From positions 12,031 through 35,825 of the forward strand of contig NWUY0300008030.1 of assembly GCA_004151065.3 (NCBI GenBank): a stretch of DNA of 23,795 nt. The letters are read 5' to 3'. Of this stretch, positions 8,912 through 19,823 are shown piece after piece. The translations under genes were made by a program, and so were the position numbers. Source of the stretch: Larix sibirica (Eukaryota; Streptophyta; Pinopsida; Pinales; Pinaceae). How positions within the stretch are numbered: position 1 is the stretch's first letter; every line of letters begins with the position of its first letter. The notes beneath the pieces are model-generated. The model was not told the origin of the DNA, did no database searches, and was given only the letters and a program-made list of their open reading frames with translations.

Positions 8912-10119
8912 CCCCTCACTTACCTTTAAAGTGCCCAACGTTAATCTTTATACTCCTTTGAATACTAATTTGATTCCTTCAATTGTGCAACTACTTTGTA
9001 AAAATAGGCTAAGTATATAAGGTCCTTGGAGGGAATTTGACACCTTAGGGTTAGGTGTCCCATCTCTCCATCAAAATAGGGATTTGTTGTTTACATTTAT
9101 CCTCTAATAACCCTTTGTTGTTACATGGTTTCTCGGCTTCTCTTTTGCTCCACCAACTACAATTTTAATAAATATGTTTTATTTTAAGAGAATATCACCT
9201 TCGCAAAAATATATTCCCATGACAACAACCAAGTTTGCAGACAAAGACAACCCCCAACACATTGAATTGCCTATATATCACAAACATGAATTACATTTGT
9301 GCTAAAAAATGGAGTGGACAATCCTTTTTCAACTAAATTGAGATCTTCATGTAGATACTCGATGCCTGCATGAGTCAAAACATGACTCAAAGTAGATTCT
9401 TTAACTTTTTGCAATAACAAGTGCCTGAGCTTCTTTGGTATTTATGTCGCATGAGAAAAATAAAGCTCCAGATTAGTTAATGGCTTTCCTTTATATTTCT
9501 TTTCAAATTATTTGAAATATACTATCATATGCATTTTTTCCTCGTATTCAATATCTCCCATCATTGTTTATGAAAATATTGATATAACTTCAATGTATCT
9601 TTTACTGAGATGAAATACACAAAGGCAGACATAGAAAATCATAAGCTAAGATTGTACTTGTTTTGAAAATCGTTCGGCAGACATAGAAAATCATAAGCTG
9701 AGACTAGCTTGTCCTGGTTATTCCTAGGATCATTGCACCTCACTAACATTCATTTATACAATTTAACATTCCTTATAGCATAAGAGATTAAAAAAAGCTA
9801 GATATTTTAAAATGGTCACTCAAAAAACTGCTAACTAAGCTAAGCATTTATTATAGTAGTGTTTTGTTTTATTGTTTATATGTTATGCTTGTTATATGTT
9901 ATAGTTTTAAACAAATGACACCACCTCCATATTCTATTGTCCAACTTTGTTTCAAAGAAGCNACTTTATGTCTAGAACATAATTGTGATCGTTGGATTAG
10001 ATAGTTACAAAAGCACACTAAAAAAAAAAACACTTTACATAGGGACACATCAGACCAAGTTTAACTTAACTAGCTCCTAGGTTTCTAAATATCCTAACAA
10101 GAGCAAGTCATAATAAAAT
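8912..10119. other. Stretch without recognisable gene
   Basis: AT-rich DNA without a credible frame on either strand. It contains a 24-bp direct repeat (ggcagacatagaaaatcata followed by agct) at 9624 and 9676, spaced 52 bases, and a single N at 9962. Nothing else was identified. Confidence 0.5.
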
Positions 10120-10127
10120 TTTCCTTT

Positions 10128-10566
10128 AATATTCAAGGTCCAGGAGCTCCCCAAAAAAGAGGGCTCTTCCTCATTTGGTGCAACTTAGTGAACCGTGCAT
10201 GTTTTTGTTTACGAAACTATGCTTCCTAGAGACAAGTTAGTACAAATCTTATCCTCCTTTATAAAAGGGTGGAACTTCATTTGTTATGATGCAATGGGTA
10301 AGTCTAGAGGGTTGGTGAGATGTTGAAACCATTTCCTCTCCGTTCCAACTTGTAGTATGCACAACTCAAGGATTATATCAAAACTATTCGAAAAGGACTT
10401 GGGGAAATCATGTTTTCTTCTACATATTTATGGTCCATACTCAAATAGGAGAGATTTTTTAGAAGCTTCTTTGGGGTTGCATTTTCCAAGGGAAGAAAAC
10501 GTGGTAAAGTAGGAGATTTGAAATTCGCTCTTTTCCAAAGGAAAGTTTGGAGAGAGATTGACATAA
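10128..10566 (+). pseudogene. LINE AP-endonuclease domain, broken
   Basis: Three frame segments match the family: NIQGPGAPQKR (10128), WNFICYDAMGKSRGLVRC (10270, corresponding to the conserved W..D..G.SGGL region) and LLHIYGPYSNRRDFLEAS (about 10417, the NIYGP region). Between them are frameshifts and stop codons, including one directly after LVRC. This domain normally nicks the target DNA strand. The catalytic Glu of the usual QETK motif falls in the decayed part (FLFTKLCFLE) and is not preserved there. Confidence 0.8.
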
Positions 10567-11479
10567 AGGATCAGTGCACATGTTTCCTTCTTAAAAAAAA
10601 TGAAGGCAAGTTTTACATATCTTGAACGAATTGAAATTGTTTCTTAATATCTAAAAAATCTTGTATAACACTCTACCAAGTTGAGATCTTGGATTAGACA
10701 TAGTATAACACTCTACCTCATATTATGTACCAATATTACTACAAAGTGAGAAGGATGATTTAAACCCTCTATGTCCCTTCAAGTTTAATTCCTTTTGTCT
10801 TAGGGATGACAAGTATATTAATCTAGTAAAAAGTGAGTGGGGGCAATTTGATTATGCTCGGTAAATGCTTGACAATGTTTCAATTTATCCCAAAAAAAAG
10901 GTTAAATAAGCATACTATTACTCAAGCCAAGAAAAAAAATTCCAAAATTTCCATAAGGATCTCTAAGAGGTGGAGGCTCAAATCTTTGTCCTTTTTATCA
11001 ATAAATCTATGGGAATCTTCTCTATTGAGGGTAGAGAGACTTTAAAAAAATATGAAAGACAAGAAAAAGAATCTACTAGCTTGGCAAAAGGTCAAGTAGA
11101 GGTAGAAGAGCAAATAAATATAGCTTAAAGAAGGAGACAAAAACATTATTCTTTCAAAATTATGTCGACTTTAGCAAAAAAATTGACCATTATATGGGAG
11201 ATTACTAGAGAGGATGGAAGTAGGGCAACTACATTTAAAAGGATTTTCAGAGTAAGGAATTAGGTTCTTTGACTTGTATTAAAGCCAGAGAGGGCCAACA
11301 TAGCATAGATCATTAAAAATAGTTGATAATTTTGAATATTTATTCAGGATCAATAGAATGATGAGTTTATTGTTGAAATTCTCGAATAAGAGCTTAAAGA
11401 AGTGATCTTCTCTTTGCAGAAGGACATCAACCCTAGCCTTTGATTGCTAGACAATAGAATTTATTCAAGATCTCTATGA

Positions 11480-12230
11480 TTTCTTGGAAAAATGATATTT
11501 TGTCAATGGTTGAAGAATCTAGGTCTTCGATCAAAACAAGGGTATTTCAATACTACATTTTTAGCCATATTTCCTACAAAAGATGCTCCAAATTCATTTG
11601 GTAACCTGGAATATATTTCATTACGCAACACAACCTACAATATCATTAAAAAGATAATTGCAATAAGACTAAATCCCTTGCTATATGAAGCTCTCTCTCT
11701 TGAGTAGTTTGGGTTCCTATTAAATAGGTAAATCCATGATGCAATCAAAATAGCTCAAGGACTGCAAGTTATAAAAGACAAAAAGATAGTTGCTATAGCA
11801 ATTAAATTTGATTTATCAAAAACATTTGAGCAGGTTGACTGGTTTTATTTGAGTCTCATTCTTAAACATATAGGGTTTAGTCTCTCCTTTGTTAGATGGG
11901 TTGAGGGACATATTTTTTGCTTTCTTTTTTATATTGATGAATGGGTCAACCTCTCCTTTCTTCAGGCCCCCAAGGGGTCTAAGGGGAGGTTATCTCCCCT
12001 CTCTCCCCTTATGTTCCTAATTATGGTTGAAGGTCATAGCAAGCTACTAGGGTCTCTCAAAAGAAGTGGGAAGATTAAAGGTGTTAGATTAAGAGGGATC
12101 TCGTTGTTACCCATACCTTGAGTGTGATGTTTTTCTTTTAGAAAATAGAACTAAGAGGGAGGTTGAAGAAATCAAAGTTGCTTTGGATCTGCATGGTTTG
12201 GTTATATAAATGGAAGTTATTTTTTTCGTG
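11480..12230 (+). pseudogene. LINE reverse transcriptase domain, broken
   Basis: The best-preserved part of the element. Recognisable blocks are FNTTFLAIFPTKDAPNSFGN (about 11545), YISLRNTTYNIIKKIIAIRL (about 11613), IHDAIKIAQGLQ (about 11730), motif A as KFDLSKTFEQVDW with its catalytic Asp (about 11805), GFSLSFVRWV (about 11874) and PLSPLMFLIMVEGHSKLL (about 11995). Motif C, normally FADD or FVDD, is destroyed: after GISLLP the reading is lost and only one of the two Asp codons can be traced (gtgtgatgtt near 12121-12130). Downstream, KREVEEIKVALDLHGLV is again readable in another frame. Confidence 0.9.
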
Positions 12231-13344
12231 TCTTTTATTTCTTTTTACAGATTAAGTCTAAGACATGGAAAAGAATCATTGAGTTGCTCTCATTTAATGT
12301 CATAGACTTCAATAAAGGTATGAAATACCTAGGATTCATGCTCAAACCTAGATGCCTATCAATATTGGCTCTAGTTATATGGAATGATTGAGAAGATGAT
12401 CTCAAGTTGGTGCACTTGATGGCTCTCATTAGGTGGGAAGCTAACTCTAATCAAATATGGTTTAGAGGAAACACTTGTTTATTGGCACTCCTTGGCCTAC
12501 GTCCTTGTAGGGATTGTGGAAAAAATTAAAAGAAAAGGTTTCATTTTTTTGTGGAAAGGTAAGAAAGAAAGGGGAGCAATGCCCTTAGTTAAGTGGAAAA
12601 GATTGGTAAATCCCAAGGCCCTTGGGGGTTGAGGGTTGAAAAGCATTGATTGATTTGGAAAGGCCCTTGCAAGGAAAAGACTACGAAGAATGATCAAGCA
12701 TGTAGCTCTTTGGAAACATGTCATGCAGACCAAATATATTTTCCCTCTCACAGTGGAAGACCAGATAAGGATACATATAAAACCACTACATATGTTTCAG
12801 TTATTTGGAAAGCACTAGTTCTAGATTTTCTATCATTTGGGACTAGTTATGTTGGAAAGTAGGGAATTGTAGGAGTGTTAGGCTTGGCATAGATCCATGG
12901 GTGGGATGTGATGGGCATCACATAGGTTACCAGTGAAATAGTTGAGGACTTGAGTAGCTATATATTTAGACTCTCGTTGATGCAACAACTCTAAAGCATA
13001 ACTATATGTGGTAACATGGATGGAAAGATGTGGAAATTCTAGAATTGGTAGGATGTAAGTTAGATTATTGGATCTCCTTTCCAATATTGCAAAGTAGTTA
13101 TATTCGATTGAGCCTAGATGAAGATGTCTTGATATGGTCCAAACACATTGCAAGTGGTAAGTATACATTAGGTCTTGGATACAATATTAGTTTTTTTGAA
13201 AAAAAAAGATAAGGTCTTTGGTCATGGATAACACCATGGAAATTGAAATCTCCCTTGAAATATAGGTTATTTTTCATGGGTCTCAAAAAGAATTCTAACT
13301 TGGGATATCATTTAGAAAAGGTCTTGGCATGGACCAAGCTTTTA

Positions 13345-13400
13345 TATCCTATGTAGCTGCAATGAAGAAACATCCCAACATTTATTGGTGGATTGTCCAT
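13345..13400 (+). pseudogene. LINE zinc-binding (zf-RVT-like) motif
   Basis: The frame CSCNEETSQHLLVDCP (from 13352) fits the Cys-x-Cys, His, Cys spacing of the zinc motif that plant LINEs carry between RT and RNase H. Confidence 0.65.
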
Positions 13401-13699
13401 TACAAAGCAAGTGTGGAAGGAAGCTCTATCCTTATCTCGAGGCAAAGGAGAGTGGCAGGGGACAAATTTGATTAAAGCTTTAAAACACTAAAGGGAGGGC
13501 AGGTTTCTAGCAAAGCACAAGGATCTACATTATGTGATCTCCTAGGGCAATTGGATTAGTAGAAATGTTGCTTTATTTAGGGGGACCTCTCCCTTGGCCT
13601 TAAAAGTTTAACAAATATGCTTGTGATGACATTAAGACTATTCCTAACATCAAACCCCCTAGGAAAACACAGATTTTGTTAATAGACAAATCTAGTCCA

Positions 13700-14130
13700 C
13701 GGGGTTTCTTTGATGGAGGTAGCCAGGAAATCCATGGAGGTGTGTTATTTCTTTTTAATCCATTTATTTTACTTTCAAATTAGGACCTGGAAGGGACTCA
13801 AACAATTGAGCTAAGTTGAAGGCCCCTACAAATTTGATTATAATTGCATTAGAGAAAAATTTGAATACTCTATAGGGATATGTAGACTCAAAGTTACTCA
13901 TTGCTTGGGTCAACAAGCATGCTATGATGCACAATATATATTCACGGTGAATTCTTGATTAGGTTAAGCTTCTGAAACGTATATACAACATCATCTTCTT
14001 CACATCAATATATTGGTAACATAATGCTCAAGTTGACAGTGATTTAAAGCCAAATTTAAAAGTTGAAGAGGACATTATGGTGTTGGAGGAGCATAGGGTG
14101 GATGAAGATCCTCCACAAGTGCCTAAGTAG
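13700..14130 (+). pseudogene. LINE RNase H domain, broken
   Basis: FFDGGSQEIHGG (about 13706) carries the first catalytic Asp. LIIIALEKNLNTL (about 13832) gives the following helix. DSKLLIAWVNKHAMMHNIYS (13885) carries the third acidic position, and NAQVDSDLK (14023) the last Asp. Frame changes and stops separate these blocks, and the frame ends at a TAG at 14128. The RNase H removes RNA from the RNA-DNA hybrid in intact elements. Confidence 0.8.
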
Positions 14131-14350
14131 CATGTATTCTTGCTCGTTCATGTGGTTGTTGAACTTATGCTTATACTAAGAGGGGGGTGGGGTGAATCAA
14201 TATAAGATACTTTTTTTCACTGTAAACATTCACCAATCATTCATCCACTCTGAAACAATAAATGCACATAAACTCAAATCACGGTACACAAAATTTGACG
14301 TGGAAACCCTCACAAGAGAAAACCAAAAAATCTTATCTTTATATATTCAT

Positions 14351-14607
14351 GTAGGCACCAACCGATTGATACAAAGTTTGTAAACACCAACTTATCGGAG
14401 ACACCAATCCCCTCAAATGAGCACCAACTCAATAATATATAGGCACCAACCTACTGGAGACACCAATCTCCTCAACTGAGAACTTACTTAGTAATATGTA
14501 GGCACCAACCTACTACAGTAATATGTAGGCACCAACCTACTAGAGACACCAATCTCCACAACTAAGCACCAACTCAATAATATGTAGGCTCCAACCTACT
14601 ATATAAT
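14351..14607. repeat. 59-bp tandem array (three full, three partial units)
   Basis: Full 59-bp units lie at 14381-14439, 14440-14498 and 14526-14584, each starting like taggcaccaacctactggag. Partial units are at 14351-14380, 14499-14525 (27 bp, internally deleted) and 14585-14607. Confidence 0.9.
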
Positions 14608-14717
14608 TAGGTACTATAATACTAACAAGATCACCTCAAAGATTAATTCATAATCAACTTCAATCTACAACACAGTGAACTTCATATCAACTCCATAATC
14701 TCCATTTTATCTACTTC

Positions 14718-14832
14718 ATGATCTGATTCATAATTTGCCTATGATTTGATTCATAATTTGCCTATGATCTGCTTCATAAGCTACCTATGATCTACTTCAT
14801 AATCTGCCTCTGATATACTTCATAACTAGCCC
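14718..14832. repeat. 23-bp tandem array, five units
   Basis: Five head-to-tail units begin at 14718, 14741, 14764, 14787 and 14810, of the form atgatctgattcataatttg plus cct. A degenerate unit precedes them from about 14696. Confidence 0.9.
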
Positions 14833-15454
14833 TAATTTGCAAGAAAACATTCTCAAAACAATATTTTCTCTTCCATGAGTGCACCTCCTCTTCCTTGGAG
14901 AACCTTAGAAGCCTTAGGAAAAACCTTAAAGAGAATATTATCAAAAACATCTTCAAACCCTAGAAGACATTTCTCTTCCACAAGTGCGCACCTTTTCTAT
15001 GAGAGATCTCCAAAATTATGAGATGAACAAATGAGAGAGTGCTCCTTCTATTTATACTATTCTTGAATCACTTTTTGGGGCAACCTAACATTGTTCAATA
15101 TTCTAGCATGGCCGACCTAAAATTCTTGCTAGGTTGACTTTATAAATCCTTTCGTATCTATTCATTGCTATGGAGTTAGAAGGAATTCCATATACCGTTG
15201 GAAAGGTCTTGGAATAAGCTTTCCAACCATGTAACTTATACTTCCATTTGAGCTAGGTATCTAGAGTGAAAATGCCTTCATAGATAGAGTATCCAAACTA
15301 AGCATCAAAAATCCAAAAAAAATATTTCCAACAAATCTTTATCTTGGACATTTGTAGCCTCCCCTTGCCTTTGACATCAATGACAACAATATTTCCAACA
15401 ATTGTTGATCTTGTTTGACTTATTTTTGTTTTTTAATACTTTGGGTACTTTTAT

Positions 15455-15664
15455 CCCTAAGGTTTAGCATGAATGGTTGAGTGATGTGAATTGCAATAAG
15501 AGGCCTTGAGGTTAAGTCCTCGAGCATACTATATGTGATATGTTAATACTTGATGTCCTACTAAGTCAGGCACACTATAGTCTACATTGGTTTACCTTGG
15601 TTACCACCCATCAATGGGGGTGAAATATCCAAGTGTTTCTCGAGCATTGTTCCATGGTGATTTT
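15455..15664 (+). mobile_element. SINE-like element flanked by 15-bp direct repeats
   Basis: An exact direct repeat, tttgggtacttttat, lies at 15440-15454 and 15665-15679 and would be the target-site duplication. The 210-bp insert has tRNA-promoter-like words near its left end: tagcatgaatgg (A-box like, 9 of 12 by my count) and, about 36 bases later, gaggttaagtcctc (B-box like; one base shorter than ggttcgagtcc). It ends in a run of T, as some plant SINEs do. It has no coding capacity and would depend on LINE enzymes. Subfamily not recognised. Confidence 0.6.
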
Positions 15665-15679
15665 TTTGGGTACTTTTAT

Positions 15680-16449
15680 GATGTGGTAAACTTTTATATT
15701 GATATTGAGATCTTTGTTTTTGGAAAGTTGGCTCTAAAGGGATTTGTAGCAAGCATATCGTTTTGTAATGTAAAAGAATCCTTTTAACTTGATGCTAGTG
15801 GATAAGTTTAACTTGACAATTATAATATTTTTTGTTTTCTCATGCCTGGGGCACTCACAATGTGTATCTCTTTTTCTTTTCTTGAAATACAAAGTTACAA
15901 TTCTTTTCTTGAGAATATATATATATATAACCAAGTCACTATGTATTGTCCTTAGTGTCGTCTTTCCAATCACAGAGAATACATTACAAAACATTAAATA
16001 ATGAAAGCAAAAGAATAGAATCATATAGATATAGATATGAATTAATCAATGTCTCAAGTTGCATGTAATCGTAACCATAATCATGATTATCACTAGCAAA
16101 TAAATCTTACTACTAACACGATCGATATTGAAAACCCCCTTAATGGTCTCATAATCAAATTGTGTCCTATCAAATGTGAATTTGAGAGGCTTTGAAGAAG
16201 AGACATAACATTAAGAACGAAACATGAAATCTTGTCAAACAAGTGTAATAAGTATGAATTATTGAAAAAAAATGCATTTATAGTGTATTTAATCCAAAGG
16301 GTTATGAAAATAAAACAAGAAAAGCATCTCCAAAGCTACACTCACCTTATCATGTGCAAATCGAGAACACTCCAGTTGATCTAAATGTAAAAGAAAACAA
16401 GGAGGTTACAACCCAAGGGAGAATATGTACACCTTGATTTAGTATAATC
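15680..16449. other. Stretch without recognisable gene
   Basis: AT-rich, with an (AT) microsatellite at 15915-15929 and a short tatagatatagatat run near 16022. Two opposing short frames at 15734-16024 overlap each other and look like chance. Confidence 0.5.
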
Positions 16450-16620
16450 AGTATAGATCCATCTTTAAACTCAGACATATCAAGCACCGAGAGGAATCCA
16501 ATTTCTTGAGGTGTGAATTTATTTTATCTTAATTTTTTACACATCAAGAAAAAATTATATCTCAAGAAAGTTGATCATTCTCGGTGCTTGATAGATACGG
16601 GTTTAAGATGGATCTATGCT
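16450..16620. repeat. Long inverted repeat: 61-bp arms, 50-bp loop
   Basis: The left arm 16450-16510 is the near-perfect reverse complement of the right arm 16561-16620. A shared core reads ctcggtgcttgata on the right and tatcaagcaccgag on the left; a second shared core is taagatggatctat. The loop is 16511-16560. A transcript would fold into a stem of about 60 bp with a few mismatches. It could be a foldback transposon (MITE), or a precursor of microRNA or siRNA. No known microRNA was recognised. Confidence 0.85.
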
Positions 16621-17984
16621 AGTTTGAATTAGCCCATAAGATTGACCCATGGAGGCACTCTCATTGAATCTCAATTACTACTATGATACATATCATCATT
16701 CCTAAAATTACAAGCTCATTAAACATCTTAGAAACACCAAACTCCAAATGTCTTGTAATTTAAAATTTCCCCTTGCATAGATAAGAGTTTTACTCCCATT
16801 AGTTCCACATTTAGACATATCACCATGAACCTTGGAAGCATTGTACTTGTAGGACACGTTCCCTAGAGTTGGATACCAAGTACCACTTTTTCCTTAAGAT
16901 GTTCACCATACTATGAGATCATAAGGCGATTCTTCACATTTCAAGGACTCTCATGACTCACTTGAGGACTTTATGGCATATACGCATCAGGGATTCCTAG
17001 CCTTCTTCGTATATGAGATGTTTGATCTACATCATTATCTTGCTTGATACAAATATTCTAGAGATGATGACCCCCCATATAAGGGTTGTTGCTTCCTTGT
17101 TTTATCCAAGCCAAACCAAGAAGAGACCCCATAACCAATTCACTAACCAAATCGATAAATACAATAGACAACACAACATCCCTTTCAAACCTAATCGGTA
17201 AATACAATAGACAACACAACATCCCTTACAAAGTCCCTCAAACTCAAATGGTAGAAATGTCCCAAGTAAATGTGACTTGGTTGCTTTAGTGTAAAGTTTT
17301 TTCTTGAGCTTATACTTGCTTCCTGTTTAGTGGACTAGTTTTGTTACTTTTTGGAGTTTTTGGTTTTACATCTAACTTTGTATATTTATTTTCTTGAGTT
17401 GTGTTTTCACTCACAATGTCTTCCCTTTAATATATATTTTACAACCCTGTGGACTATTCTTTCCATGTGGATATTATCAATACTAATAATATTAGAGAGA
17501 ACTCAACATTATTTATTCAAAAATAAAGATCCTTAACTAAAACATCAAATCAAATATATAGAAAAATGTATATTATTAATCCTTTATTACACACCGCTCT
17601 TCATTAACTTCAACATTATTCTTTCAAAGACTATGGTACTGATTTAATAACCCATGTACTTTACCTATAATATGTTCTTCAACTTAACTAAATACTACTT
17701 ATACATTTTACAACATGGCAGCTATTACAACTTTTTAATCTAACACTTCTATATTTGTAATTGTATTTGACAACTTCTGTATCTCTAATTTTATTTAACA
17801 TCATGTTATGTGAATCAACCATTATTTCTAATTTACGTGGCATCCACTTTAACCTTTAAACACATTAAGATGCCAAATCCTTCACATGATTCTACCCTAT
17901 ATTCCATGAAGATGGGTAACTCTTTTTGGCCAAATATGACGGTGAAAAACAGAAATTTTACCCATGTATTAAATTGAAGCCCTN
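16621..17984. other. Stretch without recognisable gene
   Basis: No credible coding region. It contains a 43-bp tandem duplication at 17150-17231 and ends at a single N (17984). Short frames at 17013-17289 fall partly on that duplication. Confidence 0.5.
17150..17231. repeat. 43-bp tandem duplication
   Basis: Units start at 17150 and 17193 and share taaatacaatagacaacaca followed by acatccctt. Confidence 0.88.
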
Positions 17985-18047
17985 TCTAATAAAGAAATAT
18001 ATTCAATAAAAATAGATATCAATAAACAAAAAAGTAAATGATGTTTC
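17985..18047. repeat. 63-bp direct repeat, first copy
   Basis: Starts directly after the N at 17984 and is identical to 23733-23795, the last bases of the window (tctaataaagaaatatattc to aagtaaatgatgtttc). The true length of the match may be greater, because the second copy runs off the window. Confidence 0.95.
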
Positions 18048-19563
18048 GTCATTATGCATATGAAAAAAAAAGATGTGACCAAAACTAAACCCTCTTTTAA
18101 TGGGGTATTAGTTCATTGGTAAGGTTGACAAAGTGTTGCTCCATCTACTAGGACCCCATTCTCATTTTGGTACTATTACCCAACTATCTAAAGAGGTATT
18201 TGTGCAATAGAAACAATTCCAAGACACAAGGATGTTGGGCAAATTTAACTTAATTTTCTGAAGGGCATTTTTAGAAAAGCATGCAAGAAGGGCAGTATGG
18301 AACACAATGAAAGAACCTTTATTATTATTTTTGGAGCATACAGGAGGAAGGGAAGGCCAAACAAACATACTCACACCACAACCAATCAACCATTATGTTA
18401 ATATGAGGCACCACTCCTTTGCAATTGCACCCATTAGTATAAGGATCGTGGTATATTGGAACTTATATATTGTGCCAATTCTCTCAACCAAAATGGGATA
18501 ATACAACATGGAATGAGTATCAAAAAGATGAGAAGCTTGGCACAAAAGGTCAAATAAACTAGCTTGCCAAAAGTTATGGAATAAATATTTTGGTATGTTA
18601 ACTATTCTATTACAAGCAAAATATCTGTAATCCTCATGCAATGAAAAAGTTAATTTTCATAGATTTTCTATCCGATAGCTTTAGTTCTATGATTCATTAA
18701 TTAAGATCTATTTTTATCTTTCGTTCCAAATTTGCCACAAACGTATTATAAATAAATAAATACGCATTAATCAACAAATGTATTATAAATAAATATTCAT
18801 TAATCCAAAAACACATTTTTGGAGATCTTCCCTTGTGTGATTGTAACACTTCTTTCTTCTTTCACCCAAAAATAAAGAAAGAAATGGTATTGATGTCCAC
18901 AAAATGACAAAAATAGGTCAATGATACTAAACATACAATATGCAAAAATGCTGAAAACACTTACTCTATATAAAAAGGCTAAGCCCTTTATAAATGAAGA
19001 AAGATAGGTATTGCTCGTGGAAGATAAAAACACTACTCTACACCAGAATCGTAAGAGGAGCTAGCCCATCGTCAACCACAAGATATTGTATTTAATTTCC
19101 AAGTGCATAAATGCCAAGTAAAATATATTAGTAATTATCGGTATATGTTCATGGTGAACAAATTTAGATGATAATTTATAAAAATTTACCATTTAAGATA
19201 TAAATTAGCAATGTTTTTTCATGATAACACTGCATATCAATGCCAAAATGATTTTAATGAATAGAATCGGATTAAAATATCTTTTAATCTTTTTCATTTG
19301 CGATTTTTGGAATGCCTTAGTGATAACGCAAGAATTTTAGATATCCAATGTTTTATTTAATTGGTCATGAATAAAAACCCTTTCAAAACATTCAAATGGA
19401 TTTCTTTTCCCAACAAATTAGCATAGGAGCAAGTGCTAGTAGGCTTCGTCACCATATGTGGTGATTTTTTTCTTGAAAATCCAGAACTCTTTGAATCTCA
19501 AGCATTGGTAAATTTGATGGCTATGCAAAATATTTTATAAAAATAGTTAAAATTTGTTCCATC
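18048..19563. other. Stretch without recognisable gene
   Basis: AT-rich DNA with short opposing frames (18162-18641 and 18800-19033) that match no family I know. A 37-bp imperfect tandem duplication around gtattataaataaata lies at 18741-18810. A tRNA-like word pair near 18106-18160 is too weak to call. Confidence 0.45.
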
Positions 19564-19580
19564 TTTGTTAGCCTTTATAT

Positions 19581-19806
19581 TTTTTCCGAGCGAATATTCA
19601 CAAAACACTCTCATGCACTTCCTCGCATCTCACAAATGGTATGCAGTGCTAACCCATCGGCACTTATACTACACTGCCTCACCCCAATACGGACATTGAC
19701 TAAGGCATGCAACAGAGCCAACCAGCATGGGGGCAACCCCGAGAGCTCTTGCATGACACCGTAACACCGAAAGCACTTAAAACACTTGAGCTAATCCACC
19801 AGACAT
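19581..19806 (-). mobile_element. SINE-like element, minus strand, flanked by imperfect direct repeats
   Basis: Direct repeats tttgttagcctttatat (19564-19580) and tttgttaatcttgatat (19807-19823) agree at 14 of 17 positions. Read on the minus strand, the insert starts near ggtggattagctcaagtg (A-box like, 19783-19794). It contains ctcggggttgcccccatg (B-box like, 19729-19740) and ends in an A-run directly before the repeat (plus-strand tttttt at 19581-19586). The body is clearly more GC-rich than its surroundings. These are the hallmarks of a tRNA-derived SINE of about 225 bp. Subfamily unknown. Confidence 0.6.
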
Positions 19807-19823
19807 TTTGTTAATCTTGATAT

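Larger units (their letters stand above)
10120..14175 (+). pseudogene. Decayed LINE (L1-type) ORF2: endonuclease, RT, zinc motif, RNase H
   Basis: All parts of a plant L1-type ORF2 can be followed in order on the plus strand, although stops and frameshifts occur throughout. The N-terminus (NIQGPGAPQKR, about 10128) corresponds to the usual start of the AP endonuclease. The middle is reverse transcriptase, followed by the thumb and connector (MKYLGFMLKPRCLSI about 12319, then a WGLR stretch about 12620). Then come a Cys-rich zf-RVT-type motif (about 13352) and RNase H (about 13706-14045), with a terminal TAG at 14128. An ORF1 (gag-like) protein was not seen upstream, so the copy may be 5'-truncated. 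No poly(A) tail or target-site duplication was found. Such elements copy their RNA into genomic DNA by target-primed reverse transcription; this copy cannot be active. Confidence 0.9.
14176..15439. repeat. Non-coding repeat DNA downstream of the LINE
   Basis: It starts with a G-run (agaggggggtggggtgaatc) and continues with tandem arrays at 14351-14607 and 14718-14832. Later it has a pair tctcttcca..agtgc near 14868 and 14971, and a 14-bp direct repeat aatatttccaacaa at 15321 and 15388. No coding frame is credible. It may be the LINE 3' region, or a separate non-autonomous repeat inserted next to it. Confidence 0.5.

Noticed and set aside
7773-8938. Short frames on both strands between copies B and C
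   Set aside because: Strongly hydrophobic or low-complexity, mutually overlapping, without splice or start context.
15734-16024. Overlapping plus- and minus-strand frames
   Set aside because: They mirror each other across AT-rich DNA and include the AT microsatellite; composition is that of chance frames.
18106-18180. tRNA-like words (ttagttcattggtaagg, then actaggacccc) as a third SINE
   Set aside because: The B box is poor and I found no flanking direct repeats or tail.
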